47,391 nt of DNA from Bacillota bacterium (GCA_023457355.1 JAEWLW010000053.1:1-47391), one strand, 5' to 3'; positions 1-8,812 are shown, counted from the stretch's first letter. Program-made: numbers and translations. The notes: generated by a model from the sequence alone, not told the origin.

Positions 1-180
1 CAGTTTTAAATAAACTGCGAAATTGCCGCCGCCCATAGGCTTATATTCTATGATCGATATAATAGCGGGCCAGCGGTTAAAAAGGTGCTGCCGCGCCGCC
101 GCTTTTATTAACGGTATCGGCCCAATAAGAGCACGGTCACCCAAAGTATGGGCATTATCTTGGTGAAAAGAGGGAGTATT

Positions 181-822
181 ATGCCGCTTTCTGCCTATTA
201 TGCTGTTGATGTCAAAACGCTTTTGAAAAAGATGTCCTCAAAACAGATCGACCATATGATTGGTGTTGGCATATATGCCGGCATTATGGCGCAGAAGATG
301 AACAATTGTCGATTTTATGCGGATTGCCTGACACAGCGGCAAATTGAACAAATTGCCGAGGCGGCCTTTTACCACGATATCGGCAAGGTGTGGCTGCCGC
401 AGGAAATTTGTGAGCGGTGTGCGCCATTAACGCCTGTAGATCGGTTGACCGTCAAACAGCACACGTTACTTGCATTGCGGTTATTTGATTTTATGGATCA
501 TCGCATCATTTTGGGAATGCCTAGCTCACTTATGCCGATCGCTGCGGATGCGGCAGTATACCATCATGAGCATTGGGATGGCAATGGGTACCCCTTTGGC
601 CTGTGCGGCGATAATATTCCGCTGATAGCGCGCATCACCGCTATCTGCGATTTCTACGATAAAGAGACAGCTCAAAAAGAAAATGACCACCGGACCGTGT
701 GCCGAAACATTCTGCAGGCGGCAGGAACTCAGTTTGATCCGACGCTGGTGCGCGTTTTTATCAGGTATAACACCGCTTTTTCATCGGCGTTTTTAAAGTA
801 CCGAAACAGCGACTGGTTTTAA
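181..822 (+). CDS. HD-GYP domain protein (putative c-di-GMP phosphodiesterase)
   Basis: A 213-residue protein that is essentially one HD-GYP domain, a family whose active members hydrolyse cyclic di-GMP at a metal centre. Visible signature: early His (H25), HD pair at 65-66 in HDIGK, H94, HHE at 128-130, DGNGYP at 133-138, and ARITAICDFYD at 150-160. All metal-binding positions look intact, so it is probably active. There is no receiver or sensor domain and no membrane segment, so it is a stand-alone cytosolic version. I chose the ATG at 181 because GAGGGAG lies just upstream; an in-frame ATG at 148 has no ribosome binding site. A TATAAT at 58-63 could be a -10 box but I see no good -35. It shares the window with an EAL protein of the same nominal activity (4704-7259). 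Activity on c-di-GMP rather than another dinucleotide is inferred. Confidence 0.88.
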   Translation: MPLSAYYAVDVKTLLKKMSSKQIDHMIGVGIYAGIMAQKMNNCRFYADCLTQRQIEQIAEAAFYHDIGKVWLPQEICERCAPLTPVDRLTVKQHTLLALRLFDFMDHRIILGMPSSLMPIAADAAVYHHEHWDGNGYPFGLCGDNIPLIARITAICDFYDKETAQKENDHRTVCRNILQAAGTQFDPTLVRVFIRYNTAFSSAFLKYRNSDWF

Positions 823-850
823 CATTTTTGAGCGCTGAGTTTAAATAAAA

Positions 851-894
851 AAACGGGCTAGCGCAAATGTATTAAACATTGCATCAGCCCGTTT
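851..894. terminator. Terminator between convergent genes
   Basis: The arms AAACGGGCT (851-859) and AGCCCGTTT (886-894) pair perfectly, and the stem continues imperfectly inward. On the minus strand the stem is followed by a run of T (complement of the A run at 845-853), so it best serves the dehydratase gene ending at 926. It also lies just after the HD-GYP gene. Confidence 0.8.
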
Positions 895-925
895 ATATCA
901 AAATGAACGTTTAACGGTTAGGCCA

Positions 926-2623
926 TCACGCGGGATCCGGCACTTTCAGAATAGCGCCTTTGTCGGCTGAGGTGACCAGCGCCGCATATTTTGCCAGCGC
1001 CGGTGTGCGCGGTTTGACCAGCAGCTTGACCTTTGCCAGCCGTGCGGCCATGACGTCCGCGGGAACATCGAGATCCAGACGGCGATTTGGGATATCAATA
1101 ATGATTGTGTCACCATCCTCAATGGCCGCAATGGGGCCGCCTGCGGCTGCCTCCGGCGAGATATGGCCGATACACGGGCCGCGGGTCGAGCCGGAAAAAC
1201 GCCCGTCTGTAACCAATGCACAGCTTTCGTCCATGCCTCTGCCCACCAGCAGCGAAGTTACCATGTGCATCTCGCGCATGCCGGGGCCGCCTTTGGGACC
1301 TTCATAGCGGATAACGACGACATCCCCGTCATGAATTTGCCCGCCGGATACCGCTTCGCTGGCGTCTTCCATCGAATTAAACACGCGCGCGCGACCGGTA
1401 AATTGATACATGGAAGGTTTCACGCCGGATTTTTTAACCACTGCGCCATCCGGTGCCAGGCTGCCATATAAAACCGCGATGCCGCCTTCGGAATTTTTGG
1501 GGGAGGCAACAGGAAAAATAACGTCGTTTTCCACCAGCTCAACCTTTTCAAGGTTCTCGTGCACCGTCTTGCCGGTGACGGTCAGGTGGTTTGCATCCAG
1601 TTTGCTTTCAATCGCCTTTAACACGGCCTGAACACCGCCATTTTCGTGCAGCGCAGACAGCGGATATTTTCCGGAGGGCTTGATGTTGCAGATATAAGGC
1701 ACAGCGCGGCTGATTTCGTCAAAATCAGTCAGGCTCAAAGGAACTTTGGCTTCGTTGGCAATAGACATCAGATGCAGCACGGTATTGGTGGAAGCGCCCA
1801 TCGCCATAACGGCGCGAATGCCGTTCAGAATCGCCTCACGTGTGAGGACTTTGCTGACGGTCAGCCCCTCATGGATCATTTGGACGGCACGCGCACCCGA
1901 CTGTTTGGCATAGCGCCGTTTTTCAGAGGAGATTGCGAGTGCCGTGCTGCAATGCGGCAGGGTAAAGCCCAAAATTTCGGTCAGACAGCCCATTGAATTT
2001 GCGGTGCCCATCATCGAACAGGTTCCGTAGGTGGGCAGTGCGCGCTTTTCAATTTCCAGCAGCTCATCCAGCGAGATTTTGCCGGTTTGACATCTGCCAA
2101 TCATCTCGCGCATATCCGACAGGGTGATGACGTCAATATCTTTGTAACTGCCCGCTATCATGGGGCCGGCAGGTACGATAATGGTTGGAATATTCACGCG
2201 GGCAGCCGCCATCAGCATGCCGGGAACGATTTTGTCGCAGCCGGGCAGCATGACCATTGCATCGAAATGGTGGGCTTCAATCATCATTTCAATGGCGTCG
2301 GCAATATTCTCACGGCTGGGCAGCGGATAGCTCATGCCGCGGTGTCCCTGGCACAGGCCGTCGCACAAGGCGATGGTGTTAAACTCACGCGGAATACCAC
2401 CCGCCTGATAGATGCCCTGCTTGACATAGTCCGCAATTTCTCTGAGATGGATGTGCCCGGGCACAACCTCGGTGAAGGAATTAACCACCGCCACCAGCGG
2501 CTTGCGCAGGTCGTCGGTATCCAGCCCCATGCTGTAAAACAGTGCACGATGGGCCGAGCGCTCAATTCCGTTGGTCAATACACCGCTTTTGTAGCGGCTA
2601 TACTGTAACTTGCTGTCATCCAT
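926..2623 (-). CDS. IlvD/Edd family dehydratase (paralog, substrate unknown)
   Basis: A 565-residue member of the Fe-S dehydratase family that includes dihydroxy-acid dehydratase (IlvD), phosphogluconate dehydratase (Edd) and sugar-acid dehydratases, which convert 2,3-dihydroxy acids to 2-oxo acids. Visible: VVNSFTEVVPGHIHL (47-60), GCDK with cluster ligand C129, and YGTCSMMGTANSMGC with ligand C202. The canonical CPGCGSCSGM region is altered to PTYGTCSMMG, so it has lost two accessory cysteines and differs clearly from the second, canonical ilvD at 43646-45310. The start at 2623 follows AGGAGG; upstream codons in frame lack a ribosome binding site. It is transcribed divergently from a LysR gene, a typical catabolic arrangement. 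It may act on a sugar acid or other polyol acid, possibly supplying the window's catabolic cluster; that is inference. Confidence 0.85.
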   Translation of the reverse strand: MDDSKLQYSRYKSGVLTNGIERSAHRALFYSMGLDTDDLRKPLVAVVNSFTEVVPGHIHLREIADYVKQGIYQAGGIPREFNTIALCDGLCQGHRGMSYPLPSRENIADAIEMMIEAHHFDAMVMLPGCDKIVPGMLMAAARVNIPTIIVPAGPMIAGSYKDIDVITLSDMREMIGRCQTGKISLDELLEIEKRALPTYGTCSMMGTANSMGCLTEILGFTLPHCSTALAISSEKRRYAKQSGARAVQMIHEGLTVSKVLTREAILNGIRAVMAMGASTNTVLHLMSIANEAKVPLSLTDFDEISRAVPYICNIKPSGKYPLSALHENGGVQAVLKAIESKLDANHLTVTGKTVHENLEKVELVENDVIFPVASPKNSEGGIAVLYGSLAPDGAVVKKSGVKPSMYQFTGRARVFNSMEDASEAVSGGQIHDGDVVVIRYEGPKGGPGMREMHMVTSLLVGRGMDESCALVTDGRFSGSTRGPCIGHISPEAAAGGPIAAIEDGDTIIIDIPNRRLDLDVPADVMAARLAKVKLLVKPRTPALAKYAALVTSADKGAILKVPDPA

Positions 2624-2656
2624 GCGTTTATCCTCCTGCTTTCTATTTTCAAGTTC

Positions 2657-2685
2657 ACTATAACTCAAAAATAACACAATATCAA
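2657..2685 (-). promoter_or_regulatory. Promoter of the IlvD/Edd-like gene
   Basis: On the minus strand TTGATA and TATAGT are separated by 17 bases, about 35 bases ahead of the start codon. This is a good sigma-A match facing the dehydratase and back to back with the LysR promoter, so one regulator site could control both. Confidence 0.55.
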
Positions 2686-2718
2686 ACAAGTATTTATTAT
2701 ATAAACACAAGAAATTTA

Positions 2719-2747
2719 TTGTTATTTTTAATCCGATCTGTTAATAT
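2719..2747 (+). promoter_or_regulatory. Promoter of the LysR gene
   Basis: TTGTTA and TAATAT are spaced by 17 bases, with the -10 box 33 bases before the ATG at 2781. The AT-rich stretch between the two divergent promoters is the likely LysR binding region. Confidence 0.55.
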
Positions 2748-2780
2748 GTAAACATCCGCAAGGCTTATGGGGGATAACGT

Positions 2781-3725
2781 ATGCAGATCAATCAGGAAAT
2801 TTTTATGTTGGTTGCTGAAGAGATGAGCATCAGCCGCGCCGCGCAAAGAGCGTGCGTCACCCAGCAGTGTGTCAGCGACCATATTAAGCGTCTTGAACAG
2901 CAGCATAACGTCAGGCTGTTTACCCGGCGCCCGCGCTTTCAGCTGACCGAAGCGGGGCAGGCCATGCTGCGCACGCTGCGCAATATGCAGGCGATGGAAC
3001 GCGCCATGACAGACGAACTTCAGCGTTGGTCCGAAGGCGTGAAGGGGCATTTTACGCTGGGGATTGGCACTTCCCGCGCGCGGGCGGTTTTGCCGCTGGT
3101 GCTGTCCGATTATACGCGGCAGTTCCCGGAGGTGGAAATTGACGTTGTGTTGGACGATACGGTTATGCTGGCCGAAAAGCTGAGGCAGGGCAAGGTGGAT
3201 TTGTTTATCGGCGTCAATCCCGGCTACGATGCCGATTTTCGCTTTGAACCGGTGTGTGATGACGAAATTTTCCTGATCATTTCGGATAAGCTGCTGCATG
3301 ATACCTTCGGTGAAAAAAGCCAGCAGATTCTGGCAAGAAAAATTGATTTGGCCCAGTGGGCCGAGGTGCCGTTTTCGCAAAACTTCAGCACCAGTACCGT
3401 CAGTAAAATGCTGCTTTCATTTTTAGACCGCAGCCATATGACCCTTAAAATTCCCTACCGTATCAGCGACATTGAAACACAAATTTCGCTTTGCGCCACC
3501 GGTATATGTGCTACACTGTGCCCGCGGATGCTGCTCCCCGGTGTTTGGGGCCATAACCTGCATTGCCCGTCGGAACAGTTCCTGCATGTGCTTTCCATTA
3601 AGGGGTTTGACGACCGTATGCGCATTGAAGCGGTGTCCTTAAAATCGGCCGAGATGCCCGACTATATCGCGGCGTTTGTCCAAACCCTCTGCCAAAAGGC
3701 TTCAGAGTGGGCCCCGCGGCAGTAA
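2781..3725 (+). CDS. LysR family transcriptional regulator
   Basis: A 314-residue LysR-type regulator. The N-terminal winged helix-turn-helix (about residues 1-60) reads FMLVAEEMSISRAAQRACVT then QQCVSDHIKRLEQ, followed by LFTRRPRFQLTEAGQAML; the linker helix and a periplasmic-binding-protein-like effector domain (about 90-300) follow. Start ATG is preceded by GGGGGA. It is divergent from the IlvD/Edd-like dehydratase, so by the usual logic of the family it responds to a substrate or product of that enzyme and autoregulates. The effector cannot be deduced from sequence. Confidence 0.92.
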   Translation: MQINQEIFMLVAEEMSISRAAQRACVTQQCVSDHIKRLEQQHNVRLFTRRPRFQLTEAGQAMLRTLRNMQAMERAMTDELQRWSEGVKGHFTLGIGTSRARAVLPLVLSDYTRQFPEVEIDVVLDDTVMLAEKLRQGKVDLFIGVNPGYDADFRFEPVCDDEIFLIISDKLLHDTFGEKSQQILARKIDLAQWAEVPFSQNFSTSTVSKMLLSFLDRSHMTLKIPYRISDIETQISLCATGICATLCPRMLLPGVWGHNLHCPSEQFLHVLSIKGFDDRMRIEAVSLKSAEMPDYIAAFVQTLCQKASEWAPRQ

Positions 3726-4703
3726 GGCTTATGGATTACGACGCTTTTTGAAAGTTCAAAAGACCGGAGAATTTGCTCGGAGCGCGTCAGCGCAGGAATA
3801 TTGGGATGCATTATACCCCGGTTCGTCATATTAAAACGCACGTCTCACCGCGTGAAGGAGAAGGCTTTGAAGAGCTTGGCCCGCCCTTAATTCTCTGTCA
3901 AATTTTCAGACGCGCTTTTACAAGAGAAATTAAACAGTTAATCAATATACGGTGTCATTGATACTTTTTATCTGGTTTAGCTAAATCCGGCAGATTCAGC
4001 TTGCACAAAATCAAAGTTTTGAGCAAGCTTTTTCAAAAGCTTGCAGGGCCTTGGTGAAGCAACAGCAGGTATCCATGCCGCCCGCCGTGATAAGCGCAGC
4101 CAAGCTGCCGTTAGCGCCCTACATGCGAGCGTTCCGGACAGGAGGGGCTACAAAAACAGTCCGGGGGACTGTTTTTGCGTGGGGCCCCCGCAAGGGGTTC
4201 CCCAATTCCGCTTAGGCGGCATTCAGTTTGTGCATATCGCTAAACACAATGACTTTATCGACAGACTATTGTACTTGGTGATATTTTCAGCCGCTGAAAA
4301 TTAGCCCGACACAGCGCCCTGCAAGCGGTCGCAGGCCAAGCTATTGGTGGAATATATCGGCTATAAGGCTTTTCGGTAGCGGTTATACAGCGGCACCGCA
4401 CTGTGACGCGTATCATCCAAACTGACTACAAGCGCAAAATATGAGGGCGCGATTGCTAAAATGTGCAATCAGCTGATATTTGTTTGGCTATATACCTGAT
4501 ATTTTGTTGAATTTATGGCGCATTTTTGATACTATAATATAGTAATTTATTACCAATAAAATGAAACCTATTATCACTACGGCCTGCGGGTCATCTTTTA
4601 AAGCAGGAATCAAGCAAGCGCCTGAAATTAAAATCAGCAATAACGGCCCGGACCGATCACTTGAAAGCGGCTTATCAGGCCGCCGGTTAAGGGGAGGGTA
4701 AAT
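3726..4703. other. Intergenic region (about 980 bp) with a composite repeat
   Basis: No convincing gene. It holds copy A of the composite hairpin repeat (3999-4265) and a short palindrome at 4283-4301 (ATTTTCAGC and GCTGAAAAT). The part before 3960 has only weak, unsupported reading frames. A TATAAT at 4532-4537 is the only promoter-like element ahead of the gene at 4704, and its spacing to a TTGAAT is 20 bases, so support is weak. The gene at 4704 has a clear GGGGAGGG ribosome binding site. Confidence 0.6.
3999..4265 (+). repeat. Composite intergenic hairpin repeat, copy A
   Basis: One of three related copies (others at 7441-7672 and 23092-23404), all in plus orientation. Shared blocks in order: a TTGCACAAA-like start, a palindrome GCAAGCTTTT/AAAAGCTTGC (4023-4044), a block ending GCCAAGCTGCCG that is shared with copy C, the near-invariant hairpin CAAAAACAGTCC/GGACTGTTTTTG (4151-4177), a second hairpin of GGGG...CCCC type (about 4181-4203), and an end resembling GCTAAACAC...ACTTTAT.GACAG. 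It encodes no protein. It could be a non-autonomous mobile repeat or a structured RNA/terminator-like element. Confidence 0.75.
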
Positions 4704-7259
4704 ATGGCAGGACGCAAAATAATTTTGGTCGTTGACGACAGCAGCATTAACAGGCAAATTCTTTATAAAATATTATCCGACGATTATGACATCTTACAGG
4801 CGGAGGATGGCAAAAAGGCGCTGGCCCTGCTTGAGCAGCACGGCGGACGGATATCCGTCATTTTGCTGGATATTGCCATGCCTGTTATGAACGGCTATGA
4901 GTTTTTAGACAAGGTCCAATCATTGCCCAGATTCTCGGGCATCCCAATCATCGTTATGACGCAGCATGAGGGAGAAGAAACAGAGATTACGGCGCTTTCG
5001 CTGGGCGCATCCGATTTTTTAACCAAGCCCTACCGCCCGACCATTATCCGCCAGAGAATTGCGAATATTATAAAGCTTCGTGAGACGGCCTCGGTTGTCA
5101 ATGCGGCCGAACGCGATATGCTGACCGGGGTCTACAACAAAGATGAATTTTACCGGCGTGCCGACGAGATGCTCTCAAGAGAGCCGCTGAGAAAGTTTTA
5201 TATTATTTTGGTTGATGTTGAGCGCTTTAAATTGGTCAACGACCTTTTTGGTGCCGACGAGGGTGATAAGCTGCTTCGATATATCGCCAAGCTATTGCAG
5301 ATGAGCGTTTCTGAGAATGGCCTTTGCGGCAAATTGAGCGGCGATATCTTTTTAGCGCTGGTTCCGGAAGATGTTTGCGGCGGTCTGGAGCACCAGATCT
5401 TTGGCTTCATGTCCAATTCGGTAAAGGATTACCCCTTGAACATCAGCCTTTCATTAAAATATGGGGTTTACAGGGTGGAAAATCGCGGTGTTCCCATCAA
5501 TGTGATGTGTGACCGCGCAAAGCTGGCGGCAGATTCTGTCAAAGGCAAATACGATGTTGATTTTGCTTACTACGAAGAATCGCTGAGAGATGTTTTGCTG
5601 GCGGAGCAGCAAATTGTCAGCGATATGAAGACTGCGCTGCGCAACAGGGAATTTATTGTCTACTTTCAGCCGATATACGATTTGGTGTCTGAGACACTAA
5701 CCAGTGCAGAAGCGCTGGTCAGATGGATGCACCCACAAAAGGGGCTTATTCCTCCCGGGCAGTTTATCCCACTTTTTGAAAGGAATGGTTTTATAACCGA
5801 TTTGGATATCTATGTGTGGGATTATACCTGCCGGGTAATCCGTCGGTGGATTGACAGCGGTTACAGCGTGGTGCCGGTTGCGGTTAATGTCTCACGCATG
5901 GATATTTATGACCCCAACCTGCCCGATATTTTGACGGGTATCATTAATAAATATGAGCTGACGCCCCAACACCTCAGTCTGGAAATTACCGAAACAGCTT
6001 ATACCGAAAGTCCTGTTCAGCTGATTAAGGCGGTGCGTACCTTACACGAGCTGGGTTTTATTATCGAGATGGATGATTTCGGCTCGGGCTATTCTTCACT
6101 GAACATGCTCAGCGAGTTGCCGCTGGATATGCTCAAGATTGACATGCAGTTTCTTCACAGCCATACACAGGAGAACCGTAAAGGCAATATTCTTAATTTT
6201 ATTATCAGCCTTGCCAAGTGGCTGGGCCTGACAGTGGTGGCCGAGGGAATTGAAACACATGCGCACATGATGTTTCTGCGCAGTATGGGCTGCAATTATG
6301 GACAGGGGTTTTATTTTTCGCAGCCGCTGGTTGAGGCGGATTTCGGCAACCTGCTGCGCGCGGGAAGACGCGATAGCGGGTTGAGAGCATCGGAGTTTTT
6401 AGATTTGGTTAAACTCGAAGAGATTTGGGATCCGCTTTCGCCCTTTAACGTCATATTTAACAGCTGCATGGGCGCACTGGCTATTTATGAATGCGTCGGT
6501 GAGAAAATTAAATTCATTCGCGGAAACGACGGCTTTTTTGAGGCTTTGGGTATTTGCCGTGAAAATTTTATCAAAGTTGCCTACAAAATCATGGATTATA
6601 TTTATCCTGAAGATAAACCTTTATTTTTGAAGCAACTCGACTGCGCCAGAAGCGGTTGTTCCGATCAGCGGAGCATCAGCCGCTGGTATACCTCCGGCAG
6701 TCGCATCGCCATGCGGTGGCTGAATATTCGGGCAAAAGGCCTGTACAGTGCCGGCGACAGGGCGCTATTGTTGCTGGCTGTTTCAGATGTGACGCTGCGC
6801 ATGCAGCTTAAGTCCCAGCTTGCCGGGCAAAAATATGAACCGGAAAGCCATAGGGCGCTTTTTGAAAAACGCTTTGGCAATGTGTCTGCCGGAATGGCGC
6901 AATTTGAAACCGACGGGTGCTTTACCTGCCAAAATGTCAATGCGGCCATGCTTGGGCTGCTGGGCTTTGATGATGCGAAAGAATTTTTTGCACAACCGAG
7001 ATGCTTGCTGGATTTTATTGCCCCGCGATGGAAGGATGAAGTCGCCGGGGAAATGTTATGGCTGGCAGGCTTGGGCGAAGGTTATGCGGCAGATATGGTG
7101 TATGAAATGCTTACGCATGACGGCAGGACGCTGTGGATTAAAAATGCCGTCTGTGTCATCGAACTTGGCACCACGCGCATGATCCAGTGTGCGGTATCTA
7201 CGCTGCCGCAGTCAGAACGCCGCCATCAGGAGAGCGGCGACACATTTGCCTTTGTATAA
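4704..7259 (+). CDS. REC-GGDEF(degenerate)-EAL-PAS signalling protein, c-di-GMP phosphodiesterase
   Basis: An 851-residue cytosolic protein. Residues 5-125 form a response-regulator receiver domain with acidic pair D11-D12, phosphoacceptor D56 in LLDIAMP, T86 and K108. Residues about 137-290 are a GGDEF-like domain in which the signature is SGDIF (212-216), so cyclase activity is unlikely. Residues about 300-555 are an EAL domain with EAL at 336-338, N395, E427, DDFGSG (457-462), K478 and EGIET (514-518); all catalytic positions are present, so it probably degrades c-di-GMP, possibly gated by GTP binding to the dead GGDEF domain. The C-terminal 280 residues look like two PAS-like segments. 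No histidine kinase is adjacent, so its partner is unknown. GGGGAGGG precedes the ATG. Confidence 0.9.
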   Translation: MAGRKIILVVDDSSINRQILYKILSDDYDILQAEDGKKALALLEQHGGRISVILLDIAMPVMNGYEFLDKVQSLPRFSGIPIIVMTQHEGEETEITALSLGASDFLTKPYRPTIIRQRIANIIKLRETASVVNAAERDMLTGVYNKDEFYRRADEMLSREPLRKFYIILVDVERFKLVNDLFGADEGDKLLRYIAKLLQMSVSENGLCGKLSGDIFLALVPEDVCGGLEHQIFGFMSNSVKDYPLNISLSLKYGVYRVENRGVPINVMCDRAKLAADSVKGKYDVDFAYYEESLRDVLLAEQQIVSDMKTALRNREFIVYFQPIYDLVSETLTSAEALVRWMHPQKGLIPPGQFIPLFERNGFITDLDIYVWDYTCRVIRRWIDSGYSVVPVAVNVSRMDIYDPNLPDILTGIINKYELTPQHLSLEITETAYTESPVQLIKAVRTLHELGFIIEMDDFGSGYSSLNMLSELPLDMLKIDMQFLHSHTQENRKGNILNFIISLAKWLGLTVVAEGIETHAHMMFLRSMGCNYGQGFYFSQPLVEADFGNLLRAGRRDSGLRASEFLDLVKLEEIWDPLSPFNVIFNSCMGALAIYECVGEKIKFIRGNDGFFEALGICRENFIKVAYKIMDYIYPEDKPLFLKQLDCARSGCSDQRSISRWYTSGSRIAMRWLNIRAKGLYSAGDRALLLLAVSDVTLRMQLKSQLAGQKYEPESHRALFEKRFGNVSAGMAQFETDGCFTCQNVNAAMLGLLGFDDAKEFFAQPRCLLDFIAPRWKDEVAGEMLWLAGLGEGYAADMVYEMLTHDGRTLWIKNAVCVIELGTTRMIQCAVSTLPQSERRHQESGDTFAFV

Positions 7260-7265
7260 CACTGC

Positions 7266-7406
7266 TCCAGGTTAAAAACGACGACAGCTTTACAGCTGTT
7301 TTCCCATCCATCGCCATCGTCTTTGGAGGGCGTCAGCCCACCGGTGTCCTCTTCCTTGGCTGACAAAAAAATATTCCGCGAAACTTGTCTGCGGCTTTAA
7401 CCTGGA
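7266..7406. repeat. Palindromic intergenic repeat, copy 1, with terminal inverted repeats
   Basis: The element is bounded by perfect 11-base inverted repeats, TCCAGGTTAAA (7266-7276) and TTTAACCTGGA (7396-7406). Its core (about 7314-7375) matches 27450-27510: shared blocks include GGGCG.CAGCCCACCGG, GTCCTC, CCTTG and AAAATATT. The terminal repeats and lack of coding sequence resemble a miniature inverted-repeat element; activity is not shown. Confidence 0.6.
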
Positions 7407-7440
7407 ACAGTATAAAACAGGCTTTAAAAAGTTCCTCAAA

Positions 7441-7672
7441 AAATCCATTTCAAAAAGTTGCACAAATCAAAAGTTTTGGTCAGGCTTTTTCAAAAGCTTG
7501 CAGGGTTGGGGGCAGCCCCAAAGTGCCCTAATTTTGTAAGAAGCGCAGGAGAGGGCGCAAAAACAGTCCAGTGAACTGTTTTTGTAGGGAGAACCCTCGC
7601 CGGAGGTTCTTCTATGTCGCGATCAGCGGCATTTGTTTATGCAAGTTGCTAAACCCCTGTCACTTTATTGAC
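7441..7672 (+). repeat. Composite intergenic hairpin repeat, copy B
   Basis: Shares with the other copies the start AAATCCATTT...GTTGCACAAA, GCTTTTTCAAAAGCTTGCAG, a block TGCCCTAATT.TGTAAGA (shared with copy C only), the hairpin CAAAAACAGT/ACTGTTTTTG (7558-7584), the hairpin AGAACC/GGTTCT, and the end GCTAAAC...CACTTTATTGACAG. It lacks the middle block shared by copies A and C, so the family is modular. Confidence 0.75.
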
Positions 7673-7678
7673 AGCCTG

Positions 7679-7722
7679 AAAAAAGCTCCTCAAAACGCAA
7701 AAGCGTTTTGAGGAGCTTTTTT
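7679..7722. terminator. Strong bidirectional terminator
   Basis: A perfect 20-base-pair stem (7679-7698 with 7703-7722) with an AAAA loop. Its ends are A6 and T6, so it can act on both strands. It sits between the plus-strand EAL gene and the minus-strand AEC permease gene. Confidence 0.9.
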
Positions 7723-7799
7723 CTGTCACAGGCAGCCGGTTTTAGGCCTTGCGCCGCCGTCGGCGCCTGCCTGATCCTTGCTTATAAAAAACCTGCGCA

Positions 7800-8756
7800 T
7801 TACATCATCAGGTTCACAAGATAAGAAACGAGCGGGATGGTAATCATACTGGCCATGGTGGTGATAAAGACCGACATCGTTGCATATTCGTAGTCGGTGC
7901 CGTTGTTGCGTGCGAGAATCGACATGGCGAACAGGCTGGGCAGCGCTGTTGTCAATGTCAGTGCCATGCGTGCCATCGGATTTAAAAACCCGCCAAGCAG
8001 GCCGGTGGCCCAAAACACAAACAGCGGCATCAGCAACATTTTAAAGCCGACAATAGCAAACATGCCGCCCAGGAACGGCGGACGCTTGATGTCCAGCGTG
8101 GCCAGCGTACCGCCGATGAAAACCATTGCGATCGTTTTTGAGGAATTTCCCACGTCGAACAGCACGTCCATAATGAGGTTCTGGGGGTGCCATTCAAGCA
8201 GGATCATTGTAATTGCAATAAAAAAAGCGATCGTCGTCGGATTCGTGAGGACTTTTTTTAAAGAGGCCAGATTCCATGCCTGCCGTTGTTCGGCAGGATA
8301 GGACAAATTCTCACAGATAGTCCACAGAACGCATTGATCCACAAAGAAAATGGACGCCATATAAATGCCGGCGCTGTCTCCCAGGGTGGTCAGTATCAGA
8401 ATCATGCCCATAACACCGATATTGCCCATCACATATTGGACAATATGTACCCGGGCGGTATTGGGTGGCATTTTACAACCTTTGGCCGTCAGCATGCCAC
8501 CTATTGCCAAAAGTACGTACCAAAATGGCAGAACCATCAGCAGCGGCAGCGTTTGAAGCAATGTGGCACGCGTCGTCGAGACGGACAGCTTGGCTATTAA
8601 GAAGGCGGGTAATGCTATTTTAAGCGCGAAGGCCGAGAGCGTTTTAAGCCCCTCGTCTGTAAAGATACCGATTTTAACTGCGATGAAACCGATGGAAATA
8701 AGCACGCAGAATTTTGCGGCCTCAATAAGAATAACCGAGACATCCAACTGCATCAT
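7800..8756 (-). CDS. AEC family permease (auxin efflux carrier / malate permease type)
   Basis: A 318-residue integral membrane protein of the AEC family, whose bacterial members move organic acids such as malate or malonate, though most are uncharacterised. It has about ten hydrophobic helices and the family features: an N-terminal ISIGFIAVKIGIFTDEGLKTLSAFALKIALPAFL segment seen as conserved stretches, GNIGVMGMIL near residue 112, FIGGTLATLD near 220 and TTALPSLFAMSILA near 275. GGGGTG lies before tandem ATG codons; I use the first. A second AEC gene lies at 40696-41634. No clear operon partner; its substrate is unknown. Confidence 0.85.
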   Translation of the reverse strand: MMQLDVSVILIEAAKFCVLISIGFIAVKIGIFTDEGLKTLSAFALKIALPAFLIAKLSVSTTRATLLQTLPLLMVLPFWYVLLAIGGMLTAKGCKMPPNTARVHIVQYVMGNIGVMGMILILTTLGDSAGIYMASIFFVDQCVLWTICENLSYPAEQRQAWNLASLKKVLTNPTTIAFFIAITMILLEWHPQNLIMDVLFDVGNSSKTIAMVFIGGTLATLDIKRPPFLGGMFAIVGFKMLLMPLFVFWATGLLGGFLNPMARMALTLTTALPSLFAMSILARNNGTDYEYATMSVFITTMASMITIPLVSYLVNLMM

Positions 8757-8783
8757 GACACCCCAATAATATTTAATATGCCT

Positions 8784-8812
8784 ATTATAGAGGTTTGCAC
8801 TAAATTGGTCAA
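8784..8812 (-). promoter_or_regulatory. Promoter of the AEC permease gene
   Basis: On the minus strand TTGACC and TATAAT are separated by exactly 17 bases, 28 bases ahead of the start codon. It is close to sigma-A consensus. Confidence 0.75.

Larger units (their letters stand above)
7260..7799. other. Intergenic region (540 bp) packed with repeats
   Basis: No gene. It contains a palindromic repeat with terminal inverted repeats (7266-7406), copy B of the composite hairpin repeat (7441-7672) and a strong bidirectional terminator (7679-7722) between the converging genes. Confidence 0.7.

Noticed and set aside
2087..2608. Plus-strand open frame of 173 codons
   Set aside because: Antisense shadow of the IlvD/Edd-like gene.
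3773..3961. Short plus-strand open frame after the LysR gene
   Set aside because: No ribosome binding site, no recognisable motif, and it lies in degenerate intergenic sequence.
4488..4757. Minus-strand open frame of 89 codons with hydrophobic stretches
   Set aside because: It overlaps the start of the well-supported REC-EAL gene, has no ribosome binding site, and its hydrophobic part comes from AT-rich intergenic DNA.
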